Shown piece by piece: positions 1 to 7,779 of a stretch of DNA of 55,329 nucleotides; position 1 is the first letter of the stretch, and every line of letters starts with the position of its first letter. The stretch is from a virus. The notes beneath the pieces were generated by a model. That model was not told the DNA's origin. It was given only the letters and a program-made list of their open reading frames with translations, and did no database searches. The stretch is taken from IMG/VR virus record IMGVR_UViG_3300029199_000006, positions 1-55,329 of that record; one strand, 5' to 3'. A program made the position numbers and the translations under genes.

Positions 1-109
1 GCTCCAACCCGCGCACGAGAGCAGGCACAACTCGTTTCGGACGTACTGATAAAAATAGTCGGCACCGAAAAGGTTGGTGCCACTGGTTGAGGCCCCGTTG
101 GTGTCCTTC
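1..109. repeat. Terminal direct repeat, left copy (circular assembly overlap)
   Basis: Bases 1-109 are identical to 55221-55329. Because one reading frame (the DGR target) passes through the joined ends without interruption, this is best read as assembly overlap of a circular or circularly permuted genome, not a biological terminal repeat. Confidence 0.95.
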
Positions 110-1503
110 GGCAGGCCGAGACCGGCGAGTATCCAGCCACCTCCGGATTGATCGGCGGAGAGCACCTGGCTCGCGCCATTGCCGAAGCGCTGCGCGAAGC
201 CGTTACTCGGGTAGGTTGTTTGAAACACGGGACTGAACGGCTCCATCATCGCCCCTGCGCCGGTTGCTCCCCAGTGATCGGTGGCGGTGGCGACTCCGGA
301 GGTAAAATCCTTCATCGACGTGGCTTCCTTGGCGGCGCAAAAATCTCCGACCGTAGCCGCTCCTCCAGACGTATAGGCCGTGAAACCGGTGCTGTCCACG
401 CCGTCGAGGGTGATGGTGTTGGCATCGATGACGGTGAGCGTGTAGATTTTGTCGTTGAGCTCGGTCATGCCGCCCACGGAGGTAATCATTACCGGATCGC
501 CCGTGGTGCGGCCGTGACCGACGACCGTCAACTGGCAGGGATTACCCTGGGTCGCGGCGGTGATCGCCTTACTCGCGGCAACGCATGTGACGCCAAGGCT
601 GATCTCGTACATCAAGCCGTTCAGATCCGCCACTCCGCAGGCCTGGCCGTTGTGCGTGGTTTTCGCAAACGGTGCGCCGCTGCCGGTTTTGCCGCAGTCA
701 GAATAGCCGTCAGAGGTGTAACTAACTGCGCCGTCGTTGATATCTCCCAGGGCGTTATTGTTGCACCCCTTTGGGAAATTGCTGACGCCTGCGGCATCGT
801 ACCAGGCGCAATTGGTGGTGCCCGTAGCGGCTTGGCCGTGGGCGAGGGAGAGCATAGCCAGCGCCCCATAAATAAACCGGCTGCCGCAGAAAAATTGACT
901 TGAGGGATTGATCGCCCCGTCCACACCATCCCTCGCCTTGCAGGCATTGACAGCCTCGTAGTAGGCGTTAGCGCCGCATGCAGTCAATTCGGCTATCGGG
1001 TTATGGGCAGCAGATGTTGATAGTGGGAGACCTCCAGGGATGGCAGAGGCGACGAATCCAGAACCCAAGGCATTTTTGCTCGCCATGTATTTATCAACAA
1101 AAAAGCCGTCCTGCTCAACTCCGCCGTCGATAAACGCACGGTGCAGGGCGTAGCCCTGGGCTTCGGCGTCAAAGCGCGTGGGGTAGGTTTTGACTCCCCT
1201 TATGTCGATGGAGTTGACACCGTGGGCCGCGTAGGTGGGGTTATCGGCGTGGCCGACGCGGGAGTAGAATTTAGGCACCCAGACCATGATGGAGCCGTCG
1301 GCGTAGCGGTAGTTGCCGTGATTCTGGTGGGTCGGGTCGGTGTAGCCGTACATCGGCACCATGCCAGGGAGCAGAGCCTCGGGAGGCGCTACGCCAACGC
1401 CGAACCCTGCGCTGCCGGGGTCTCCGATGGAGTTGAGGACTCCGATAATTTCGCCGATGGCGGCGTCGAGTTGTGCGCCGGTGTAGCTTAGCTGATAGCC
1501 CAT
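1..1503 (-). CDS. DGR target: C-type-lectin-like receptor-binding protein (5' part; gene crosses the contig join)
   Basis: The frame is open from ATG at 1503 to base 1; I checked every codon and found no stop. It continues in frame across the join (base 1 equals 55221) to TGA at 55119, giving 534 aa. It is probably the receptor-binding tail protein. The C-terminal half looks like the formylglycine-generating-enzyme/CLec fold used by DGR targets: a GVADLNGLMYEISLG segment occupies the place of GLxGNVWEW, and the protein ends in GWS...GFRAAC. An FCCH-like module (GGMTELND...VDGVDSTGFTAYTSGG type, roughly bases 330-510) is inserted inside this domain, which is unusual. The first 75 residues may attach it to the tail. 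The gene follows a 47-aa ORF whose TAG abuts this ATG and precedes avd. Family and role are inferred from the DGR context and motif pattern. Confidence 0.93.
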   Translation of the reverse strand, partial: MGYQLSYTGAQLDAAIGEIIGVLNSIGDPGSAGFGVGVAPPEALLPGMVPMYGYTDPTHQNHGNYRYADGSIMVWVPKFYSRVGHADNPTYAAHGVNSIDIRGVKTYPTRFDAEAQGYALHRAFIDGGVEQDGFFVDKYMASKNALGSGFVASAIPGGLPLSTSAAHNPIAELTACGANAYYEAVNACKARDGVDGAINPSSQFFCGSRFIYGALAMLSLAHGQAATGTTNCAWYDAAGVSNFPKGCNNNALGDINDGAVSYTSDGYSDCGKTGSGAPFAKTTHNGQACGVADLNGLMYEISLGVTCVAASKAITAATQGNPCQLTVVGHGRTTGDPVMITSVGGMTELNDKIYTLTVIDANTITLDGVDSTGFTAYTSGGAATVGDFCAAKEATSMKDFTSGVATATDHWGATGAGAMMEPFSPVFQTTYPSNGFAQRFGNGASQVLSADQSGGGWILAGLGLPKDTNGASTSGTNLFGADYFYQYVRNELCLLSCAGWS

Positions 1504-1647
1504 CTATGTTTCCTCCCTTTTGACTTTTAGTGTAGCGCCGTCTGCCGCATATACTTTTTCGTGTGAACCTGCGCCGTTGGCGACATAAAGATTATATTTT
1601 CGACTGAAGTTGTTGCCGCCAAGATTTAAACCAAGTCCTAATTGCAT
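1504..1647 (-). CDS. Small conserved-looking protein, 47 aa, upstream of the DGR target
   Basis: The protein begins MQLGLGLNLGGNNFSRKYN and ends KVKREET. The start is supported by a strong ribosome site (GAGGAG, 6 nt upstream). The stop TAG directly abuts the ATG of the DGR target, so the two are probably translationally coupled. No domain is recognised. Its position suggests a small virion or tail accessory protein. The 172 bp between it and the next gene upstream (1648-1819) holds no well-supported gene; an ATG-initiated frame there has a poorly placed ribosome site. Confidence 0.7.
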   Translation of the reverse strand: MQLGLGLNLGGNNFSRKYNLYVANGAGSHEKVYAADGATLKVKREET

Positions 1648-1819
1648 AATAATCTCCTCTTGTTTGTCCCGACCGTGCCACCGGCTCTGATAAGCGACAA
1701 CGCGCCGCTGTGCCGGAAATCACCGCATCCACCTGGTCTCCTACTGTTGCAGTCGAGACGGCCATACTTACCGGTGGCGCTATCCTCTCAAATTCTCCGT
1801 TTGGTTTTTGGTCTGAGAT

Positions 1820-2050
1820 CTACCAGCGGAATACGAGTATCTCGCCGTAATTGTCGTGAACAAAAAACCCTTCGCTGTCAATTACCATAGCCACTCCCTG
1901 CGTCGCAGACAGGTCTATCGCGCACAGCGGGGCGTGGAAAAGGTCTGCCCTGGCTGCCAGCAAAGGTATTGCCGGCAGCTTCAATAGCGGCGTTGCCGTT
2001 AAATCCATATCTCCCAGTGCCGGCTTTAGCAGGGCCATACTCAGCCCCAT
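1820..2050 (-). CDS. Hypothetical structural-region protein, 76 aa
   Basis: This small protein is rich in Leu and Ala and ends in a GEILVFRW segment. The ATG at 2050 has a GGGAGG ribosome site 7 nt upstream and overlaps the stop of the previous gene (2041), so translation is coupled. I recognise no family. Its place between head-completion genes and the receptor-binding protein suggests a virion component, which is inference. Confidence 0.65.
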   Translation of the reverse strand: MGLSMALLKPALGDMDLTATPLLKLPAIPLLAARADLFHAPLCAIDLSATQGVAMVIDSEGFFVHDNYGEILVFRW

Positions 2051-2367
2051 GTCGGGCCTCCCGCAATGTCTGCCTGGCCGCTTTTAACCAATTTCACATA
2101 GTTGTCAGGATCAAGGGACAGCAGGAACCAAGTGACGCCAGAATCGGGCAAGGCGGTCAAATTGGCCTGTAGTTCGTTAAACCAAACACGGTTAATAATC
2201 GCGGCATCCGCCGCCCCGCTGATCGACAAGAGTTCGACGCCGTATCGGTCCAGCAGTTTGATCTTAAAGGACCAGCCGCTAACATCGAGCGCCGCACCTG
2301 CATCGAAGAAGTCCACGTATTCGTGAAAGTCGGTATTCGTGTTGATCGTGATCTTTTTCGTTGCCAT
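2041..2367 (-). CDS. Hypothetical virion-region protein, 108 aa
   Basis: The start MATKKITINTNTDF is followed by a hydrophilic, beta-rich sequence with no signal peptide or membrane segment. It is preceded by a ribosome site (AAAGGGG). The gene overlaps the next by 10 nt. The family is not recognised. The pattern of one Trp-rich beta domain resembles small tail or baseplate accessory proteins, but this is weak. Confidence 0.7.
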   Translation of the reverse strand: MATKKITINTNTDFHEYVDFFDAGAALDVSGWSFKIKLLDRYGVELLSISGAADAAIINRVWFNELQANLTALPDSGVTWFLLSLDPDNYVKLVKSGQADIAGGPTWG

Positions 2368-2379
2368 ACGGTGTCCCCT

Positions 2380-3066
2380 TTATTCTCGTCGGCTTTTGCG
2401 CGGCTCCACTTTCTGTTCAGCCAGGTCCAACACACCCAACCCCTGCCCGAAAGCCTGGAGATGAAATGCCGCTTTTTGAGTGCTGGCCGCTTCCGTTTCC
2501 TTGCTGTGCGCCCGATGCAGGACAAAATGGTACAGGTCGTTGGCGTATTCGTCGGGCAGCGAAAGGTTGCTGTCGGAATCGCCGGTCGAGGTCCCGTCAT
2601 GATCGGCCAGGGTGCAGTCCGTCGGATTGTCGGCCCGGACCTGCTCCACATAGCCCATTCCGGAAGCCGGTTGCGGGGGATAGACGTAATAGGTCTTGGA
2701 ATCGCGCTCGTCAAAGCAGAAGTGTAGCGCCGAAGCGGAAGGGATGGACTTGTGCCAGCCTGGCAGAATAGCGTCCAGCGTCTTCTTTGGGCATTCGTGG
2801 ATTATATCGCCCGGGGTTGCGCCATCGGCACCCATGTTGCGGGTCAAATCGATCAGGCAGACGGCGCCAGCCGGCAGTGTCTGCTTGGTCCCGGCCACCA
2901 GTTGCACCGATTCGTTGACCGTGTTCGCCTCTGGCTTGTACTTGACGATCTCCCGCTGTCCGTCGTTGAGATAGTCCAGCAGTTCCTTGTCGCCCCATCG
3001 CACCCCGGTTTCGTCCAGCAGGGCCGTTTTTGCATCATCCACTACCTGTCTTGCGGTTTTGGCCAT
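2380..3066 (-). CDS. Head-completion/adaptor protein (DUF6682-like), 228 aa
   Basis: The N-terminus carries a motif of the type LLDYLNDGQREIVKYKP, typical of phage proteins that sit under the portal and link head to tail. The middle contains TYYVYPPQP, also common in this group. No membrane segment is seen. It lies 12 nt downstream of another adaptor-like gene and in the same operon as capsid and portal. The DUF6682 assignment is from memory of the motif pattern and was not searched. Confidence 0.65.
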   Translation of the reverse strand: MAKTARQVVDDAKTALLDETGVRWGDKELLDYLNDGQREIVKYKPEANTVNESVQLVAGTKQTLPAGAVCLIDLTRNMGADGATPGDIIHECPKKTLDAILPGWHKSIPSASALHFCFDERDSKTYYVYPPQPASGMGYVEQVRADNPTDCTLADHDGTSTGDSDSNLSLPDEYANDLYHFVLHRAHSKETEAASTQKAAFHLQAFGQGLGVLDLAEQKVEPRKSRRE

Positions 3067-3078
3067 CGGTTATCCTTT

Positions 3079-3681
3079 TTAATAGTAAAAGCCGCTGGTC
3101 CGCCGTCGTCCGCTCTTGCGTCGGTACATCAAAGTGTCAATCTTCATGTTCGCGAGCATCCTCATACCGGCAAAGTCGTTGGCAGCCCCGGTCAGGTAGG
3201 CCGGGATCAGATCGAGGTAAATTTGATCCAGATACCCGCAATAGGGAAGATCATCGTCCATGGCCTCCACGGCGGCAGGGTATTGCCAATAGGGCACATG
3301 GACCGTTACGTCGCTGTCTGTCGCGGCGGGATAGGGGTAAATCGTCAGAACTGTCCCGCGCAGATCGTAAAACTCGGGGACCTGGCCGGTCTGGCCGGTG
3401 TACTCGCTGCGGTAGGTTTCGGTCATGGGCCTGAGTTGGCCCTGATCTTCGACCCAAGGATGTTCAGTAGCGCCTAGGAACCCTTCGGGGAGCTCGCCTT
3501 CGGGCGATCCAGCCACCACCACAACCTCCCCGGTCGCCTTGGCCAAATCACTTTGACGGTCAATCAGGGCCATAAACAACAGGTCGGACAAGCTGTTGAC
3601 CGCCTGAAAGATATCCATGCCATCGACCGCCGGGCCTTTAAGTCGGGGGAGAGTCTTGTGCAGCAGGTCTTGAACGGTCAT
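3079..3681 (-). CDS. Head-tail adaptor-like protein, 200 aa
   Basis: A soluble protein beginning MTVQDLLHKTLPRLKG, with a Tyr/Pro-rich middle and a basic, Tyr-ending tail (RRRTSGFYY). Its start codon overlaps the stop of a 44-aa membrane peptide (ATGA). It is probably a connector or tail-completion protein because it lies between capsid genes and another adaptor. No definite family is recognised. Confidence 0.6.
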   Translation of the reverse strand: MTVQDLLHKTLPRLKGPAVDGMDIFQAVNSLSDLLFMALIDRQSDLAKATGEVVVVAGSPEGELPEGFLGATEHPWVEDQGQLRPMTETYRSEYTGQTGQVPEFYDLRGTVLTIYPYPAATDSDVTVHVPYWQYPAAVEAMDDDLPYCGYLDQIYLDLIPAYLTGAANDFAGMRMLANMKIDTLMYRRKSGRRRTSGFYY

Positions 3682-3812
3682 GGCAACGCCTCGGTAATGG
3701 TAGTGAATGCTTTCTGAATAGCCCAGCAGAAGCAGATCGACATGAAAGCCGCAGCCGCCAGGACAACCAGACAGGCTTTGCCGCTCGGGTTATTGCGATG
3801 CCAAGGGGCCAT
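3678..3812 (-). CDS. Small single-pass membrane protein, 44 aa
   Basis: The protein has a short basic N-terminus (MAPWHRNNPSGK) followed by one hydrophobic segment from about residue 14 to 32. The ATG has a clear ribosome site (AAGGAG, 8 nt upstream). It overlaps the zincin gene upstream by 23 bp and the next gene by 4 bp (ATGA). Function unknown; N-terminus in and C-terminus out is likely from the charge pattern. Confidence 0.65.
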   Translation of the reverse strand: MAPWHRNNPSGKACLVVLAAAAFMSICFCWAIQKAFTTITEALP

Positions 3813-4134
3813 GATCCGTCTCCTTGTTGATTTTCGGCCAGAGCTTATCTACCGCCCACCCAACAACATATGCCTCGACCTCCCGGTTTTTATCCTCAAT
3901 GCCATGGTGTAGTGTAAACTCGTCAGCGTAATGGACCAGTTCGTGAACCAGTACCCCGAGATCCGGCTTGGCTATCCAGAGAATGGAACCACACTGTTTG
4001 CCGTCATAGCCTGGTGCTTCCACAGCCATGCCCAGGTGTTTCTTGCAGGCTCTGGCGAAACGGTCCTTCTCTTCTTCGCCGACGAAGAGCCAAAGAGGTG
4101 TGTTGAACATTGGGATACGCAGGGTTATTTTCAC
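3790..4134 (-). CDS. Putative zincin metallopeptidase-like protein, 114 aa, GTG start
   Basis: The motif LVHELVHYADE is an HExxH zinc-protease signature. Further downstream a Glu-rich EVEAYVVGW segment could supply the third ligand, as in small phage metallopeptidases. I chose the GTG at 4134 because it has an AAAGGAG ribosome site and overlaps the upstream stop as GTGA; an upstream ATG at 4173 lacks these. A role in virion maturation or host-cell digestion is possible but inferred. Confidence 0.7.
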   Translation of the reverse strand: MKITLRIPMFNTPLWLFVGEEEKDRFARACKKHLGMAVEAPGYDGKQCGSILWIAKPDLGVLVHELVHYADEFTLHHGIEDKNREVEAYVVGWAVDKLWPKINKETDHGPLASQ

Positions 4135-4295
4135 GCAGGCTCCTTTGCGTCCGTGGTCCAAGTTGCGCCGCACTCGGGGCAGGTTAAAACCGTATCGGCC
4201 CCGGAACCGGTCCCATGCAGCAGAGTATTGCAGGGAAGGCTTCGCTTAAACGGGCCGTCACCTTGCAGTCGATTCAGCGGGCAGCGGGTCAGCAT
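4131..4295 (-). CDS. Small zinc-ribbon protein, 54 aa
   Basis: The protein starts MLTRCPLNRLQ and contains a TCPECGATW zinc-knuckle near the C-terminus. A second pair of cysteines at residues 5 and 22 may complete the site. GAGG precedes the ATG by 3 nt. It overlaps the preceding gene by 38 bp and ends in a GTGA overlap with the zincin gene, which argues that it is translated. Function unknown. Confidence 0.6.
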   Translation of the reverse strand: MLTRCPLNRLQGDGPFKRSLPCNTLLHGTGSGADTVLTCPECGATWTTDAKEPA

Positions 4296-4668
4296 GTTCC
4301 TCAATTTCCCTTAAAACCAGCTCCAGCACCGCCAGATTGCCCCATGCTCGATGGGCGATATGCAGCAAGGCGGAATCTTTGTCGTACAGTTCCCCTTTGG
4401 CGTCGGCCAGATCGTGCCGCAAGCGGGCATCGTCGTAGCGGGCCACGGCGTCCTCGATGGTGTCCCAGGAATCCCACCCGTGGTTCTCGGCGCCATGCTC
4501 GTTGACCCGTGCAATGGCTTCCAAGGCTCGGGGGAAGTAGCGCAACACCGAATGCAGGCAAGGCTTGCCCTTGTCGTGCTTCGCCCCGGCGCCGCGATGG
4601 GAGGTGGTGGCCATATTGGTAATGGTTGGCGTCTTGATAGGTCCGTAAACCATAGGCCCTTCTCTCAT
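4258..4668 (-). CDS. dATP/dGTP diphosphohydrolase-domain (DUF5664-like) protein, 136 aa
   Basis: The core motif GAKHDKGKP...FPRALE...GAENHGWDSWDTI matches the all-alpha, MazG-related nucleotide pyrophosphohydrolase-like family (DUF5664, related to MazZ) seen in many phages. Such proteins may alter nucleotide pools. No PurZ or Z-genome polymerase is present here, so base replacement is unlikely. The ATG at 4668 overlaps the upstream stop as ATGA and has an AAGGGGGG ribosome site; a start further upstream is less likely. Confidence 0.7.
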   Translation of the reverse strand: MREGPMVYGPIKTPTITNMATTSHRGAGAKHDKGKPCLHSVLRYFPRALEAIARVNEHGAENHGWDSWDTIEDAVARYDDARLRHDLADAKGELYDKDSALLHIAHRAWGNLAVLELVLREIEEHADPLPAESTAR

Positions 4669-5087
4669 GAACCCCCCTTGAGAATCTTCACCCGGTTCGC
4701 CACCCATGACTTGCTGCGGTCCACCAGCTCGGCAATCTGCCCGTAAGACAAGCCCTGTTCATGCAGAGACAGCACATGCGCGTCCCGCTCTGCGTCGGTC
4801 ATTTCCGGCTCTTCGGCAGCGTCTTCCTCTTCGGTTTCGTCCTCAGCCTGTCCCTCATCAGGATCTTCGTCTTTCGGCAGCGGCTTCGGATCCGGGCTCA
4901 CGCTCGGCTTATCCCCGGCATACGGTCGGTATAGCCCCGTCGAAAACATCTGCTGCACATGCGCATCGTTGGTCACGTCGCAGACACACGCCCCGCCCAA
5001 ATCGGCGCGACAGGTGAATAAGTAATCATATTTGTCAATCGTTACGGGCGTCGCTCCATCCCGCTGTATCAGGCATTCCACCAACAT
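4665..5087 (-). CDS. Hypothetical protein with acidic linker and C-terminal HTH, 140 aa
   Basis: Three parts are visible: an N-terminal beta-rich part (residues 1-60), a very acidic linker (about 60-100, mostly Glu, Asp and Pro) and a C-terminal LHEQGLSYGQIAELVDRSK segment, typical of a helix-turn-helix of the Hin/sigma type. It could be a virion-associated protein with DNA contact. It follows the decoration protein after an 11-bp hairpin. Confidence 0.6.
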   Translation of the reverse strand: MLVECLIQRDGATPVTIDKYDYLFTCRADLGGACVCDVTNDAHVQQMFSTGLYRPYAGDKPSVSPDPKPLPKDEDPDEGQAEDETEEEDAAEEPEMTDAERDAHVLSLHEQGLSYGQIAELVDRSKSWVANRVKILKGGS

Positions 5088-5112
5088 TTGAGTCCTCCAG
5101 AACTGGTGTTAT

Positions 5113-5141
5113 AGGCAGGGCCGGTTTTCGCGGCCCTGCCT
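5113..5141. terminator. Strong hairpin after the decoration gene, possibly a weak terminator or RNA-processing site
   Basis: An 11-bp perfect GC-rich stem (AGGCAGGGCCG and complement) has a 7-nt loop. Neither strand has a U-tract, so full intrinsic termination is doubtful. Its place just after capsid and decoration genes fits transcript stabilisation. Confidence 0.5.
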
Positions 5142-5160
5142 GCTATTCAACCATCAATCG

Positions 5161-5610
5161 TTACGCCGGGACCGACAGCACCTTGAGTTTCAGGGTGCCA
5201 GCAGCCTTGGTGGCGGCCACGGTCGTGACCTTGACCCCGATAACCCGGTCCACGCTGGACGCGGCCAGTTGCAGCCCGGCCACGGTATCGGCCCTGGCGA
5301 CTCCACCGGTGCTCCCAACGGCCGAGCCGGTAATAAAGTTGGTCGAGGCCACCAAGTCATCCCCGTCCGAGTTGACCACCCCAACGGCCAGAGCAATGGT
5401 CGGGGTGCCGTTGGTGTCCAGGTCGTCCGCCTCAAGAATCACGTCTACAGGCTTATGCCCGGCGGGAAGGAAGGCGAGTTTGACAATATCGTTAGCGGCC
5501 AGAGTTACGGGCGCTTCATAGGCGCCCTCGTTGCAAACCACTACCCCGGCCTGTCCACCGGAAATAGCAGGCTGCTCCTGCGAGATATGGGTTGCGGTAA
5601 AAGTTGCCAT
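5161..5610 (-). CDS. Putative capsid decoration/stabilisation protein, 149 aa
   Basis: A small, beta-rich, cysteine-poor protein beginning MATFTATHISQEQPAIS, encoded directly after the major capsid gene with a strong AAGGAG ribosome site. Size, composition (Ala, Val, Thr and Gly rich) and position match head decoration proteins of podoviruses. No sequence-specific motif was used, so the assignment rests on context. Confidence 0.6.
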   Translation of the reverse strand: MATFTATHISQEQPAISGGQAGVVVCNEGAYEAPVTLAANDIVKLAFLPAGHKPVDVILEADDLDTNGTPTIALAVGVVNSDGDDLVASTNFITGSAVGSTGGVARADTVAGLQLAASSVDRVIGVKVTTVAATKAAGTLKLKVLSVPA

Positions 5611-5661
5611 GTCGTTCTCCTTTAGCTGAGCCCCGGCTTCCCGGGGATCAGTCGCGTGTTA

Positions 5662-6438
5662 TTAGGTGGGCGCAACGGCGGCTGTATCAATGGCGTAAGC
5701 GCCAAAGTCGAGGCCGTTGAACGAGCACTTCTTGAAGCCCCAGATGCACGACGTCGAAATGATAATCTCGTTGTCGTTGTCCTCAGTGCCTTCGTACCAA
5801 TCGAAGCGCAGACCCACGCCGCCCTTGCTGCCAAAGGCCACCGCACCTGCCTGACGGCCCAGGAACAGGGCACGGGCTGCGGCCACGTCGCTACCGCTGC
5901 CGTAGTCGTCGAAGCGGACAATGCCCTCTTCTTCCTGCAGCACGACGTTGTTGTACATGCCCAGGCCCCCTTTAAAAATGGGGTTGTCCTTGCCCTGAGC
6001 GGTCACAGCGGCTTTTTGCAGATCCAGCCAATCACCGGTTTCGGCGCTGGTCCGCAGGTCAGTTGCCTGCTGCGGATTCATCATGCAGACGAAGTGTTTC
6101 TCGCCGTTAATCATGATGGGCTGCAGTTTGGGAACGCCCTTGGTGCCGCCACCCATGAGCTTGACGGCAGTGACTACCGCGTCAATGTCTGCCAGGGTCA
6201 TCTTGTCGGTTGCGGCCAGTGTCGCCTTGGTGGTGCCGCCACCGTAGCGGATATGGTAGCTGTCCGGGGCGGTCAGGCTGTTGTTGGCGCGACCAGTCCA
6301 GTCCGTGCCATAGACAAAATCGTCATTTACACCGCGAGCGCCGGACAGGTACATGAAGATGCTTTCGGAAAAAGCCCGTGCCCACCATTCGGCCATCCGG
6401 GCCTTGGCCACCTTGCGCATCGAGTGAAGCGTCCGTTT
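5662..6438 (-). CDS. Major capsid protein, exon 2 (N4gp56-like family)
   Basis: The second exon encodes KRTLHS then MRKVAKARMAEWWAR and the family-typical SESIFMYLSGARG segment, ending in DTAAVAPT. After splicing the protein is 368 aa (110 + 258). In-frame codons before the first ATG continue homology-like sequence back to the intron edge, so the ATG at 6420 is internal and not a start. The protein forms the icosahedral shell. Family assignment is from remembered motif similarity to the N4gp56 capsid group. Confidence 0.85.
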   Translation of the reverse strand, partial: KRTLHSMRKVAKARMAEWWARAFSESIFMYLSGARGVNDDFVYGTDWTGRANNSLTAPDSYHIRYGGGTTKATLAATDKMTLADIDAVVTAVKLMGGGTKGVPKLQPIMINGEKHFVCMMNPQQATDLRTSAETGDWLDLQKAAVTAQGKDNPIFKGGLGMYNNVVLQEEEGIVRFDDYGSGSDVAAARALFLGRQAGAVAFGSKGGVGLRFDWYEGTEDNDNEIIISTSCIWGFKKCSFNGLDFGAYAIDTAAVAPT

Positions 6439-7380
6439 CCTTTATGTTCGGCGAGGGCCGCTAGTTCCTCGCCCGCCCAATCGGGCAGCTTACGGTTTCC
6501 CGTAAGAGCAGACTATATCTTGAACCTCTAAACAGTGAGGCTCCCTGGCACTTCGAGCCGCTTGGCTCTACTCCCTTGCGGGATAGTCGTTGAAGGTTCT
6601 TCCAATAGGTCTTGCCACCTCACTGCGTGGGCCGAACAGTCAAAACTTTCGTTCGATCCCTTGATGAGGTTGATCGTCGCAGGCAAATACTGAAGGTTTT
6701 CCGGCTTATGCTCCCCGCCCTTGTCCAGTGGCACGATATGGTCCACGTGGTACCCATCAGGACGGTGGAGATAAACAAGACGGATTTTTTTCAGGTCAGA
6801 AGGGCTGCAAGGCAAAGTGCTCTTCTTTAAAGCCCTTCTCTTCGCGTGGGCTGCTAAACGAGCAGCCCGACCTTCTTTCGTTTGCCGGTACTCCGCGTCG
6901 CAAAGAGCTTTCTTCTTTCTTGCGACGGGATCATTTCTCAGCCTGCGATTATTGGCCTGCACCTTGTAAGCCGTGTTCGCCGCCCTGCAAGCATCACACT
7001 TGCAATAGCGGTAACCGGTTTTGGTGCCGTGCGGGTACTCTGGATGGTCCAGCGGCATATCAAGAATTTTTCGGTATGCCGGAGACTTCACACCTTTTTG
7101 AGACAAATTGTAGTCGGCCTTTGCCCTGCGACAGTCGTAGCAGCGACAACCCTTCTGATATCCGCTCAGCTTTCCATGCGGATATTCCGGGTGGCTTGTG
7201 TCTCTGATGTAATTTCTCTTTCCCATTGGAAGCTTCCCTGCTGATTACCCAATCCGCGATATTTTCAGACCGTCACGATTGCCTTTACAGGCTGCGTTGT
7301 GGTTATCGCGGCTCTAAGGGCTTTCCAGCAATTCACCAGGTTTTCATCAACACATTGCTGTGTTAAGCCGCTATTTCATA
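6439..7380 (-). other. Group I intron in the major capsid gene
   Basis: Read on the minus strand, the 942-nt insert follows exon sequence CCCGT, whose CCGU pairs with an internal GCGG guide to give the required U-G pair. Conserved elements are in order: P (AATTGCTGG, about 7321-7340), Q (AATCAGCAGG, about 7238-7249), R (TTCAACGACTATCCC, about 6580-6596) and S (AAGATATAGTCT, about 6511-6522). The end GAACATAAAGG carries a terminal G. R to S and the tail closely resemble the T4 td intron. Removing it joins the two capsid parts in frame. Exact edges are inferred from frame and pairing. Confidence 0.88.
6528..7226 (-). CDS. Intron-encoded HNH homing endonuclease, 232 aa
   Basis: Two repeated N-terminal modules (HPEYPHGK...CRCYDCR and HPEYPHGT...CKCDAC) look like zinc- and DNA-binding repeats. 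A C-terminal HNH motif reads YHVDHIVPLDKGG...NLQYLP. It probably cuts intronless capsid genes to promote intron homing. The ORF begins just after the intron Q element, with only a weak ribosome site. Its last 20 or so codons overlap the R element and part of the ribozyme core, so coding and RNA structure share sequence. Confidence 0.88.
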   Translation of the reverse strand: MGKRNYIRDTSHPEYPHGKLSGYQKGCRCYDCRRAKADYNLSQKGVKSPAYRKILDMPLDHPEYPHGTKTGYRYCKCDACRAANTAYKVQANNRRLRNDPVARKKKALCDAEYRQTKEGRAARLAAHAKRRALKKSTLPCSPSDLKKIRLVYLHRPDGYHVDHIVPLDKGGEHKPENLQYLPATINLIKGSNESFDCSAHAVRWQDLLEEPSTTIPQGSRAKRLEVPGSLTV

Positions 7381-7710
7381 ACGGGTCATTCTGCCGCCGC
7401 CATTGACACCACCGCGCATCTGGTCGATATAGACCGAATCGCTGTAGAACTTCAGGGGTTCTTCGGTGCCGCGCTGCTTGTTGTCGCCTTCAATCGGCGC
7501 CTGCTTGAGCTGTACGCTCAAATCGTAGGTGATCTGTTCCCCCGCATCGTTCTGCAGTTCATCGAGCTGCACGATGGGGGCCTGAGCCTCTTCGCCCTTA
7601 CCGATGTACTTCCGGTTCCAGGGGTTTTGACGAGCGACGTCGATGGCCAGCATTCCGGAATAGCGCTTGACCGCCTTGGCGTCACCCAATCCAACAATCG
7701 TTCTTGCCAT
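7381..7710 (-). CDS. Major capsid protein, exon 1
   Basis: Exon 1 encodes 110 residues, from MARTIVGLGDAKAVKRYSG to QMRGGVNGGGRMTR. The ATG at 7710 has a GGAGG ribosome site. Without splicing, translation would stop after five intron codons (YEIAA). The GGRMTR-KRT junction with exon 2 matches the usual capsid pattern, which supports the splice point after the CGT codon at 7381-7383. Confidence 0.87.
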
Positions 7711-7779
7711 GGGTAAACCTCCATTCGTTGCGGCACTCCTGCGCCTTCATTTGGGTTGTGCGGGCCGTCCACGCCCGGT

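Noticed and set aside
1-109. Biological direct terminal repeats
   Set aside because: The same frame is uninterrupted across the join, and P22-like terminase suggests headful packaging; overlap from circular assembly is simpler.
148-903. A 251-aa plus-strand open frame near the window start
   Set aside because: Antisense to the DGR target, whose minus-strand frame is open and matches the family.
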